Shown in pieces: positions 1 through 6,039 of a DNA stretch of 6,737 bases. The translations under genes and the position numbers were made by a program. Origin of the DNA: Bacteroidota bacterium (GTDB lineage Bacteria > Bacteroidota > Bacteroidia > Cytophagales > Cyclobacteriaceae); contig JAEZBX010000195.1 in NCBI GenBank assembly GCA_023412765.1, forward strand, positions 1-6,737, in the 5' to 3' direction. Position 1 is the stretch's first letter. Each line of letters begins with the position of its first letter. A model generated the notes under the pieces. That model made no database searches and had not been told where the DNA came from. It saw only the letters and a program-made list of their open reading frames with translations.

Positions 1-253
1 GCCAATGTGTGATCGCTGCAAACTCTATGGCATTGTAACCAAGCGTTAACGTGTTCTCAATAAATTGCTGATACCCTTTTTCGGATTGAGAAATAATTAA
101 CCAGGCAGTGCGGCCAAGAATAGGAACGGGATTGTTTTGTTGGTCTACAAGGTATCGCTTGTCATCGCTTATGCGGAGTGGGAAGATAGTCTGAGCGTGA
201 ACGTTGGGGAATACAAAAGTAAGGAAGAATGTTACCAGCAAATACCTGAGCAT
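1..253 (-). CDS. Secreted DUF4038/apiosidase-like glycoside hydrolase, N-terminal part (runs off left edge)
   Basis: This open frame begins with an ATG at 253-251 and stays open to the left edge, giving 84 codons of a longer gene. Residues 1-20 form a signal peptide: a short basic start (MLRY), a hydrophobic core, and an NVHA-Q cleavage site, so the protein is exported. Residues 25-51 read FPLRISDDKRYLVDQ, then NPVPILGRTAW. This matches the start of the DUF4038 family (apiosidase-like, GH140-related), which typically opens with 'FPLrvs..gryLvDq.GkPf.l.GdTaW'. The later LGYNAIEFAA (71-80) matches the family's 'GFNaIq' beta strand. Family members are TIM-barrel enzymes acting on plant or other polysaccharide side chains. 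The catalytic acids lie downstream of the visible part, so activity cannot be judged. One oddity is Arg48, where the family usually has Asp (GDTAW). The gene lies 164 bp downstream of the propeller gene on the same strand. The fold assignment is fairly sure; the substrate is unknown. Confidence 0.72.
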   Translation of the reverse strand, partial: MLRYLLVTFFLTFVFPNVHAQTIFPLRISDDKRYLVDQQNNPVPILGRTAWLIISQSEKGYQQFIENTLTLGYNAIEFAAITHW

Positions 254-417
254 GGAAATATGATTTTGCTATAAATATCAGCAGAATATTCGTCAGTTCA
301 ACGAGCTTCGATTATATAAGCAAATCACGATAGCGCTGATGAGGTGGGGGATCAAATTACATCGAGGTATCTTTTAAACTGATGAAGCTTAACCGCTGCA
401 TTAAGATCTGCAAGAAA

Positions 418-1341
418 TTACTCTTTGAACTCAATCATATCGATACCCGCGAACGACTCAGCGTTGCGTTCGGCAAGAATAAATTTCCCATCTGGCGATA
501 TCGAATGTTGATTGTATGAATACTTAGAATCCGTGATCTGTTTCAACCCGGTGCCGTTGGCATTCACGATATACAAAGCACTGCGCGAGGGGATTCCATT
601 TCGGTTGGATGCAAAAACAATGCGGCCATCGGGAGTCCAAACCGGCCAGCCATCATAGGCAGGACTGTTTGATAAATTGATTTGTTCTCCAGATGCAATG
701 TCCAGTACAAATACCTCCGAATTGCGCGTATGCGTTGTTAGGTCCCAGTTAAACCCAGAACCGTCAATTACTTTTCTGAAAACGATCTTTTTCCCATCTG
801 GGGAAAACGACGCGTACGTGGTGACGGTTTTATTTTGGGTAAGTTGCCGGACATCAGACCCATCTATGCTCATTGAAAAAATTTCATGCGTTTGCTTTCC
901 CCAGTCGATCGAAACATCACCAGTGGTGCGAGCAGAATTAAAGATTATACGCCGTCCATCGGGAGAAAATTTTGGATGACTGTCGTCGCCGGGGGATTTG
1001 GTGAGACGCTTTTGATTTTGTCCATTGCTATCCATCACATAGATCTCACTGTCTCCATCCCGCACCGAAGCAAATGCAATCAGTTTTCCATCCGGTGACC
1101 ATATGGGGCTATCATCATTGCTATCGTTGAAAGTCATCTGTGTGATACCAGTACCATTGACATTCATAGTGTAAATTTCGGAGTTCCCGGTGCGATCAGA
1201 TTCAAACAGAATGGTCATCCCATCAGGTGACAGTGTCGGGTAACCATCGACAGTAACGGTAACGCGTTTGATCGATAAATCTGATTGACCATAACCTGTA
1301 AGAAAAACAAACATGGCAATGAGTGTAAGGATGAGTTTCAT
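418..1341 (-). CDS. Exported six-bladed TolB/PD40-type beta-propeller protein
   Basis: The protein has 307 residues. Residues 1-19 are a signal peptide (MKLILTL, hydrophobic core, GYGQ), so it is probably periplasmic. The rest is six tandem blades, each opening with an S/T-P-D-G motif: residues 38-41, 82-85, 126-129, 180-183, 236-239 (TPDG) and 282-285. The motif is followed by an 'I.F.S.R.G..EIY.M...G...+.LT' strand pattern typical of PD40/WD40-like repeats in TolB and the DPP-IV propeller. Blades 3 and 4 carry longer insertions (about 137-151 and 190-207, the second containing GFNWD). The protein is a propeller only: there is no TolB N-terminal domain, peptidase domain or OmpA domain, so it is not TolB itself. 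Such proteins usually act as binding scaffolds in the envelope; the ligand here is unknown. The ATG at 1341 directly precedes the signal peptide and has no clear ribosome-binding site. It is transcribed away from the kinase operon. Confidence 0.85.
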   Translation of the reverse strand: MKLILTLIAMFVFLTGYGQSDLSIKRVTVTVDGYPTLSPDGMTILFESDRTGNSEIYTMNVNGTGITQMTFNDSNDDSPIWSPDGKLIAFASVRDGDSEIYVMDSNGQNQKRLTKSPGDDSHPKFSPDGRRIIFNSARTTGDVSIDWGKQTHEIFSMSIDGSDVRQLTQNKTVTTYASFSPDGKKIVFRKVIDGSGFNWDLTTHTRNSEVFVLDIASGEQINLSNSPAYDGWPVWTPDGRIVFASNRNGIPSRSALYIVNANGTGLKQITDSKYSYNQHSISPDGKFILAERNAESFAGIDMIEFKE

Positions 1342-1560
1342 AGAAAGAATTTTTCGGATAAAGTTATCCGGCTAAAAACGTGAGATCCTCGAGGATTAAT
1401 ATTTTTATATCGACGACACTTATTTCAGGATAAACGACAATCCCTTGGTATACCACATAAAAAATCTCGCTATTAACAAGGCTAAACAGGCTGCTCGTAT
1501 AAATTATCCAAAGAAAATTATTCAGCTGTAATAATTCAATTAATTTATGCGGACAACACT
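1342..1560. promoter_or_regulatory. Divergent spacer between the propeller gene and the kinase-regulator operon
   Basis: This 219-bp AT-rich spacer must hold the start signals for both divergent units. Two palindromes stand out near the propeller gene: CGGATA-aagt-TATCCG at 1355-1370 and ATCCTCGAGGAT at 1385-1396. I could not find a convincing Bacteroidota-type promoter (TTTG with TAnnTTTG) on either strand, nor a Shine-Dalgarno sequence before either start codon. That both genes are regulated from here is inferred from the layout alone. Confidence 0.45.
1355..1370. repeat. Perfect inverted repeat just upstream of the propeller start
   Basis: The arms CGGATA and TATCCG are perfect complements around a 4-base centre, AAGT. 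The complementarity continues one base further inward (CGGATAA/TTATCCG around AG). It lies 13 bp upstream of the propeller start codon, with T-rich and A-rich flanks on its two sides. It could be an operator for a dimeric regulator or a leader hairpin in the propeller mRNA. The symmetry is seen; the role is inferred. Confidence 0.4.
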
Positions 1561-2604
1561 ATGGTGAAACCAGTCGCGCATATTGTCTTGTGGTGCCTTT
1601 ATTTACTCACCTATGCACTCTTGTGGCGAAACCAGGATATGTCTTTCGGCGAAAGTTTAATCAGAGAAATTACGTTACTCCCTTTTAAGTTAATTTTAGT
1701 TTACACATGCCTCGGGTTTCTTCTTCCACGCTTTTTGTTAAGAAAGCGATATGTGTCTTTCGCGTTGATGACTATCTGTTTAATTTTTATTGGGACGATG
1801 TTACATAATGCATATCTACACTATATCCTTCCGGAAAATTTGATGGTACTCTCACCGGGTGAATCATTTTTTGATTGGGAAAGAATCACGAAACGGATGA
1901 CATACTTAACTTCGCCGATGCTGTTTTCGCTTACCTTGGTTATGATCCTCAGTTGGCTCGAACAAAAAGATCAAAATAATCAGATCGTTCAACAGAACCT
2001 GAGAGCAAACTTGCATTTACTAAAACAACAATTGCAGCCCCATTTTTTCTTTAATACGCTAAACAGTATCTATAGTCTTGCAGTACAAAAATCGGAGCAG
2101 GCACCCAACATGATATTAAAACTTTCCGAGCTAATGCATTACGTAACAGATCAGAACGGCAGCGACTGGGTGAACTTAGAAAACGAAATCAATTTTATAA
2201 AAAATTATATGTCTCTTGAACAAATGCGCTATCAGGATCGCGTAAAAACCGACATAACATCCGCTATCGCCTCACCAGATAAAGTTTCGATTCCTCCCCT
2301 CGTGTTATCTCCCTTTCTGGAGAATGCGTTCAAGCATGGAGTAGCCGACAACACACATTCTTCTTGCATCAGCGTAAATTTATGGGAGGATGGTCACCGC
2401 ATATATTACAAAGTCGTTAATTCGCTACCATCATACAGGAAAGTCACAGCAGAAACAGGAAGCGGTCTCGCAAATCTACGATCGCGACTAAAAATAATTT
2501 ATGGTGAAGAGTTTGCGATCAAAACTGAAATAGTTGGAGAGATGTTCGTAGCAGAGCTCCATTTAAATAAAAGTAAAAATGCTTCTCAATTGCGTAATCG
2601 CTGA
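1561..2604 (+). CDS. LytS/YehU-family membrane sensor histidine kinase
   Basis: The protein has 347 residues and is a His_kinase-family (PF06580) sensor. The N-terminal part carries four likely membrane helices, at about 6-22, 40-60, 65-83 and 117-133, with no separate extracellular sensor domain. A linker with coiled-coil character (134-157) leads to the phosphoacceptor motif QPHFFFNTLNSI, with the accepting histidine at His161. The ATP-binding domain follows: the N-box is PPLVLSPFLENAFKHG with Asn255, and the glycine-rich part is ETGSGLANLRSRL (298-310). These are the usual elements of this short kinase class, so the protein looks intact. It should autophosphorylate and pass the phosphate to the LytTR regulator, whose start lies inside the end of this gene. 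The signal is unknown; it may be sensed within the membrane or come from a partner protein. The ATG at 1561 gives a full first helix; no clear ribosome-binding site is visible. Confidence 0.93.
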   Translation: MVKPVAHIVLWCLYLLTYALLWRNQDMSFGESLIREITLLPFKLILVYTCLGFLLPRFLLRKRYVSFALMTICLIFIGTMLHNAYLHYILPENLMVLSPGESFFDWERITKRMTYLTSPMLFSLTLVMILSWLEQKDQNNQIVQQNLRANLHLLKQQLQPHFFFNTLNSIYSLAVQKSEQAPNMILKLSELMHYVTDQNGSDWVNLENEINFIKNYMSLEQMRYQDRVKTDITSAIASPDKVSIPPLVLSPFLENAFKHGVADNTHSSCISVNLWEDGHRIYYKVVNSLPSYRKVTAETGSGLANLRSRLKIIYGEEFAIKTEIVGEMFVAELHLNKSKNASQLRNR

Positions 2605-3271
2605 TGATGAAAAACTTGCTCGTGACTTATTAGTCAATTACCTCGCCCGTTTAACATATTGTCGTCTTGTCGGCGTGTTTAATGATGGCGGACCGTTGCT
2701 GGAATTTTTGAACGGCAACAATATCGACGTTCTATTGCTTGACATTGAAATGCCCCAGCTTGGAGGAATGGAAGTTGTCAGGTCGCTGAAAAGAACGCCT
2801 GCGATTATTTTAACAACGGCTTACAGCCAATATGCAGTTGAGGCATTTGAACTCTCGGTGACAGATTACCTTCGAAAACCGTTTTCTTTCGATCGATTTA
2901 TCAAAGCGATGGATAAGGCAAGGCAAATGATTGTGAAGGCATCTGAGTCAGAGTCAAAGTTTATCGATATCAGCGTGGATCGTCAAAAAGTCCGCATCGC
3001 ACTTGATCAAATTTTATATCTCGAAGCCGTGGGAAATTATGTTAAAGTCCACATGCCAGATCGGTTCTTCATCACCTATTCTTCAATACAAAAAATACAA
3101 TCTGCGCTTCCCCCCAACCGTTTTATCCAGATACATCGGTCATATATAGTCAACACGGGACATGTCCGTTCTTATGGTGCGTCAGCCCTGACGATTGGTG
3201 AAGGTAAGATCCTCACAATAGGAAGAAGCTTCAGGAAAAATGTAAGCCATCTGAACTTAGGAGGCAAGTGA
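2579..3271 (+). CDS. LytTR-family response regulator
   Basis: The protein has 230 residues, the usual length for a LytR/AlgR-type regulator. The receiver domain (about 3-118) has the acidic pair Asp9-Asp10, the phosphoacceptor Asp55 in LLLDIEMP, the conserved Thr79 and Lys100 in YLRKPF. The C-terminal LytTR DNA-binding domain (about 127-228) shows ILYLEAVGNYVKVH (145-158), FIQIHRSYIVN (182-192) and the terminal IGRSFRKNV. All key residues are present. Its ATG at 2579 lies within the kinase gene, an overlap of 26 bp in another frame, so translation of the two is probably coupled and they act as a pair. It should bind DNA as a dimer at direct-repeat sites and regulate transcription. Its targets are not shown; the divergent propeller gene is one candidate by position only. 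Confidence 0.94.
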   Translation: MLLNCVIADDEKLARDLLVNYLARLTYCRLVGVFNDGGPLLEFLNGNNIDVLLLDIEMPQLGGMEVVRSLKRTPAIILTTAYSQYAVEAFELSVTDYLRKPFSFDRFIKAMDKARQMIVKASESESKFIDISVDRQKVRIALDQILYLEAVGNYVKVHMPDRFFITYSSIQKIQSALPPNRFIQIHRSYIVNTGHVRSYGASALTIGEGKILTIGRSFRKNVSHLNLGGK

Positions 3272-3434
3272 TTTCTACGTCGTCAAGTTAGAAAAACGAA
3301 TAGTGAATAATGTGAGGTATAAGGTATAGGGGCGCGCTTCGAAGTTTGTGCGATATTCAATCGAGAGCGAGTGCGAGCGTGACCTTGGCCGAACGTCTAT
3401 GCCGAAAAAGATTTAAAAAGTCGATTAACTAGCA

Positions 3435-3494
3435 CCGCTAGGAGCCTCCTGTTTGTAGCACAATCCGCGGATGAGAACGCAGGCTCCGCTAGGA
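3435..3494. repeat. Structured repeat block: CCGCTAGGA direct repeats with inverted GGAGCCT/AGGCTCC
   Basis: The 9-mer CCGCTAGGA occurs at 3435-3443 and again at 3486-3494. Between them GGAGCCT (3441-3447) and AGGCTCC (3481-3487) form a 7-bp inverted repeat around 33 bases, and the middle holds the perfect palindrome ATCCGCGGAT (3463-3472). The block is more GC-rich than its surroundings. This organisation suggests a dispersed intergenic repeat or a folded RNA element, but copy number cannot be seen from one window. Confidence 0.5.
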
Positions 3495-3569
3495 AACTCT
3501 TGAAAATTGATTTTTACATCCATCCTTTTGTTAAAGCGTTTCTGGTTAGGCCCGATCCATCATCATTCG

Positions 3570-3587
3570 TACCGATAGCCATCGGTA
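3570..3587. repeat. Perfect 7-bp inverted repeat with AGCC centre
   Basis: TACCGAT and ATCGGTA are perfect complements around AGCC, giving a compact hairpin. The downstream sequence (ttcaatgtttctt) is only partly T-rich, so it is a poor intrinsic terminator. It could end transcription from the kinase-regulator operon weakly, or be a REP-like palindromic unit, which seems more likely given the second repeat block 80 bp upstream. Confidence 0.45.
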
Positions 3588-3764
3588 TTCAATGTTTCTT
3601 GGTTCGTGTTCTTTTAAAGGGAATATCATTCGAAAGATGACAAAGTAGGATTAACTTTCCTGTGGAAAGGAAAATTTACATCTCATTGTTTTGACAGTGA
3701 TATTCGAAGACCTGGAAAAATATTTGAACTCAATTTTAAAATTTGTCGCCTTAATTTGCATGGG

Positions 3765-4940
3765 ATGGAATTAGACAACATCGGTCAAAACAAAAGAATA
3801 AAACCATCGATCCTCATCGTTGTAGTAACCTACCTTGCTTTCATCAGCCTTGGCCTCCCCGATGGATTGCTGGGTATAGCCTGGCCTTTTATGAGCACCA
3901 GGAGCAACGTTCCGCTCGACTACTTGGGGATTCTTTTAATAGGCTTTACCATCGGATATCTTTCGACAAGCACAACCAGTGGAAAAATTATGAAGCATAT
4001 ATCCCTTGGGATGTTGCTGGCGATAAGTTGCTTTTTAACAGCCTGTAGTCTTCTCGTCTACGCGCTGGTCGATACATGGTATGTGATGATCGTTGCCTCC
4101 TTCTTCCTGGGATCCGGAGGTGGAGCCATAGACTCGTCTATCAACACTTTTGCTGCGTCAAGATTCAGCGCGAGTACTGTCAACTGGCTGCATGCCTTCT
4201 ATGGCATTGGCGCGACCACGGGACCGCTACTGGTCACGTTGATGCTATCAATGGATCTTGACTGGTACCATGGCTATGTCGTTGTGGCATTCATCCAAAT
4301 TTCTCTTGCAGTTTTATTCTTCATGACGCGTAAACGATGGCTCGTTGCTTCAGGAGAAGAGCATCACACGAGTTCAGAATACTTTCAGACATTGCGGCTT
4401 CCCATTGTGTGGGTGTCAGTCATGATATTCTTTTTGTATACTGGATTGGAACAAGGTTTTGGCCAATGGCTTTTTACAGTTCTCACCAAATCACGCGGTA
4501 TCACGGATGAAAGAGCAGGACTACTGACAGGATCCTATTGGGGAAGCTTAACCATTGGAAGAATTTTTTTTGGGATTGTCTTAACAACTATACCGGTGAG
4601 AAATGTTCTTTCCTGGGCTATGATAGGTATTGTGACAGGTCTGCTGCTTTTTCTCGTCAATATGAGTATTACAACAGTTTTGGGAATTGTAATTCTGGGA
4701 GTAGCAGTCGCACCTGTATTTCCCTGTCTTATTTCCGTAACCCCGATAAGGATAGGTAAAGAACACGCAGCCACAGCAATTGGTCTTCAAATTTCAATGG
4801 CAATGTTAGGCGGGGCGTTGCTACCCGCCTTTGCCGGTTGGATGTCGGATAAATTCGGACTGGAAGTAATAGCAATCATCTTTTCGGTTGCCGCAGGTTT
4901 ACTCGCCTGTATGTATTTTTTATCCCTCCCAAGAAAATGA
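3765..4940 (+). CDS. Major facilitator superfamily transporter, 12 membrane helices (FHS/FucP-like group)
   Basis: Starting at the ATG at 3765 the protein has 391 residues. An in-frame TTG at 3756 would add only MHG, and the ATG is preferred. Twelve hydrophobic helices can be counted, in two halves of six with a hydrophilic loop at about 188-211. Helix 1 carries GLPDGLLGIAWP (30-41), helix 4 GSGGGAIDSSINT (116-128), and helix 5 NWLHAFYGIGATTGP (140-154). The pattern of a Gly-rich helix 4 with Asp and Asn, followed by N-x-LH-x-x-YG-x-GA-x-x-GP, is typical of the group of facilitators related to L-fucose and glucose permeases. A small solute, possibly a sugar, driven by proton or sodium, is therefore plausible, but the substrate is not determined by what can be seen. 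The length is typical and there is no sign of truncation. It stands alone behind a long non-coding gap. Confidence 0.88.
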   Translation: MELDNIGQNKRIKPSILIVVVTYLAFISLGLPDGLLGIAWPFMSTRSNVPLDYLGILLIGFTIGYLSTSTTSGKIMKHISLGMLLAISCFLTACSLLVYALVDTWYVMIVASFFLGSGGGAIDSSINTFAASRFSASTVNWLHAFYGIGATTGPLLVTLMLSMDLDWYHGYVVVAFIQISLAVLFFMTRKRWLVASGEEHHTSSEYFQTLRLPIVWVSVMIFFLYTGLEQGFGQWLFTVLTKSRGITDERAGLLTGSYWGSLTIGRIFFGIVLTTIPVRNVLSWAMIGIVTGLLLFLVNMSITTVLGIVILGVAVAPVFPCLISVTPIRIGKEHAATAIGLQISMAMLGGALLPAFAGWMSDKFGLEVIAIIFSVAAGLLACMYFLSLPRK

Positions 4941-5036
4941 TTTAACCAGTTGCAGAGGCGTAATTTTCCACAAAAAGTACTTTGTATTTCAAAGCAGATT
5001 GAATATCTTTAGGTCGACACTAAAAAACAATTGAAA

Positions 5037-5348
5037 ATGACGCATGAAACAGAACTAAAAATGAATACGTCAGCCTTGTACAAGGTACTAAGCCTGCTGT
5101 TTGCTGCAGTAGCCTTGCTGATTGGGATAGTCAATATGTTTTGGGGCAACGACCCTGGTTTCGGAATTTTTATTGCAATGCTTTCATTACTATTTATCCC
5201 GCGAATAAATGCGCTAATTAAAGCGAAGACAGGCAGGTCGATTCCGGGTGTGTTAAAAATACTGCTGGCGCTTTTCATTCTGTGGGCTGCGCTCGGAGTT
5301 GGCGAACTGTTTGATAAAATTGATCTTATGATGCAAGACTTTCAATAA
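5037..5348 (+). CDS. Small three-helix membrane protein of unknown function
   Basis: From the ATG at 5037 the protein has 103 residues; an in-frame TTG six bases earlier and an ATG at 5061 are alternative starts. A short polar N-terminus (MTHETELKMN) is followed by three hydrophobic segments, at about 17-36, 41-56 and 71-90, separated by WGNDPGFG and by the basic loop PRINALIKAKTGRSIPG. By the positive-inside rule that loop should be cytoplasmic. The C-terminal tail is acidic (ELFDKIDLMMQD). I do not recognise a family. The hydrophobic pattern, ATG start and natural composition support a real gene, whereas the antisense frame over the same stretch looks like a shadow. It lies 96 bp after the transporter on the same strand and could be co-transcribed, but nothing in it suggests a functional link. 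Confidence 0.7.
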   Translation: MTHETELKMNTSALYKVLSLLFAAVALLIGIVNMFWGNDPGFGIFIAMLSLLFIPRINALIKAKTGRSIPGVLKILLALFILWAALGVGELFDKIDLMMQDFQ

Positions 5349-5382
5349 ACAATTTGGGCATCCTCTCCTTCTTATATGAAAT

Positions 5383-5408
5383 CGTCGTAAAACACCTCTT
5401 TATCGACG
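5383..5408. other. Bulged hairpin in the spacer before the VOC gene
   Basis: CGTCG-TAAA (5383-5391) can pair with TTTA-t-CGACG (5399-5408), giving nine base pairs with a single bulged T around a 7-base loop. It lies 35 bp after the small membrane protein gene. There is no T-tract after it, so a terminator role is weak; it may be a leader structure or chance. Confidence 0.3.
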
Positions 5409-5473
5409 CAATGATCCTTGCGGTCCAGTACAAGCTTCGTTAGGTTTGCTCAACAGTATACATAAAAGCTATC

Positions 5474-5980
5474 ATGAGAAATATCGAAGAAACCCTGGCC
5501 AAGCTTGAATTCGCGCAAATCGGATGGGTGGTACCTAATATTCAGACCACAATAAACTTCCTGGCGAAATCTTTAGGCGTCACGTTTCCCCAGCCATACC
5601 GTTATAACGCCGAAGAGTTAAAAATAAAATACTATGGCAAGGTTGTACCCGGTGACGGATTGACGACCCAAGTCTATAGCGGTGGTTCTTTTATTGAGCT
5701 TATTCAGCCGCTTTCCGGCCAAGGTGTGTTCCACGACTACCTTACAAAAAATCCCGCAGGAGGCGTGCAACATTTAGCCTTCCGGCTACCCGTGAACGGA
5801 TTTGAAAAGGTAGTTAATGATTTGGTTCAACAAGGATATCCCCTCATGGGCGAAGTGGATCACCCCATTGCACGAATGAAATTCTTCGACACCTACGATA
5901 CAATAGGAGTTGCAACCGAGATCATGGGTATTACACCAGAAGGAAAAATCGCTCTTGATAAAATAATGGCTGGAGGTTAA
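5474..5980 (+). CDS. VOC (glyoxalase-fold) family metalloprotein
   Basis: The protein has 168 residues and contains two beta-alpha-beta-beta-beta modules of the vicinal oxygen chelate superfamily: about 12-80 and 97-152. The first strand is AQIGWVVPNI (14-23), the fourth is SFIELIQPL (72-80), the second module opens with GVQHLAFRLP (97-106), and it ends with GVATEIMG (145-152). The four expected metal ligands can be placed at Gln15, Glu75, His100 and Glu149. The FIELIQP, QHLAF and TEIMG signatures resemble methylmalonyl-CoA epimerase-like and Glyoxalase_4 proteins. The enzyme probably binds a divalent metal and acts on a small substrate in the cytoplasm, since no signal peptide is present. 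The exact reaction cannot be assigned: isomerase, lyase and dioxygenase members share this fold. The start ATG at 5474 leads straight into the domain. The next gene follows after 59 bp on the same strand. Confidence 0.85.
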   Translation: MRNIEETLAKLEFAQIGWVVPNIQTTINFLAKSLGVTFPQPYRYNAEELKIKYYGKVVPGDGLTTQVYSGGSFIELIQPLSGQGVFHDYLTKNPAGGVQHLAFRLPVNGFEKVVNDLVQQGYPLMGEVDHPIARMKFFDTYDTIGVATEIMGITPEGKIALDKIMAGG

Positions 5981-6039
5981 TATTTGAAAAAAGGTCACGA
6001 TCTTCGTGTTGATCAGTATTTACCTGCCCTTTTCAGATC

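Larger units (their letters stand above)
3272..3764. other. Non-coding gap with repeat structures
   Basis: These 493 bp separate the regulator from the transporter gene. No frame on either strand gives a protein with recognisable composition; the longest open stretches lack a start or are broken by stops. The gap holds a structured block at 3435-3494, a hairpin palindrome at 3570-3587 and a small hairpin at 3655-3669. The last 100 bp are AT-rich and presumably contain the transporter promoter, with TTGACA at 3691-3696 as the only promoter-like word, though no properly spaced partner was found. No obvious terminator with a T-tract follows the regulator. Confidence 0.6.

Noticed and set aside
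677..1098. Plus-strand open frames opposite the propeller gene (677-979 and 886-1098).
   Set aside because: They are antisense shadows of the repeated SPDG-coding sequence; their translations have no family features.
3322..3429. Open stretch in the gap after the regulator, with an Arg/Ser/Ala-rich translation.
   Set aside because: It has no ATG near its beginning, is about 35 codons long and resembles no protein family.
3688..3726. Possible Bacteroidota promoter (TTTG at 3690-3693 and AATATTTG at 3719-3726).
   Set aside because: The 25-bp spacing is longer than the roughly 19-21 bp usual for this promoter class and the second element has a mismatch.
4076..4790. Frames inside the transporter gene on both strands (4076-4261, 4535-4774, 4538-4759, 4581-4790).
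   Set aside because: They lie entirely within the clear 12-helix transporter and have unnatural, Cys- or Tyr-rich or low-complexity compositions.
4975..4984. Palindrome AAAGTACTTT after the transporter gene.
   Set aside because: It is a short AT-rich symmetry expected by chance in such a spacer, with no supporting context.
5009..5278. Minus-strand frame opposite the small membrane protein.
   Set aside because: The plus-strand frame has a coherent helix-loop-helix pattern with a positive loop, whereas the antisense product shows no such organisation.
5996..6008. Hairpin CACGA-tct-TCGTG after the VOC gene as a terminator.
   Set aside because: The stem is only five base pairs and no T-tract follows; the next gene starts 32 bp later.
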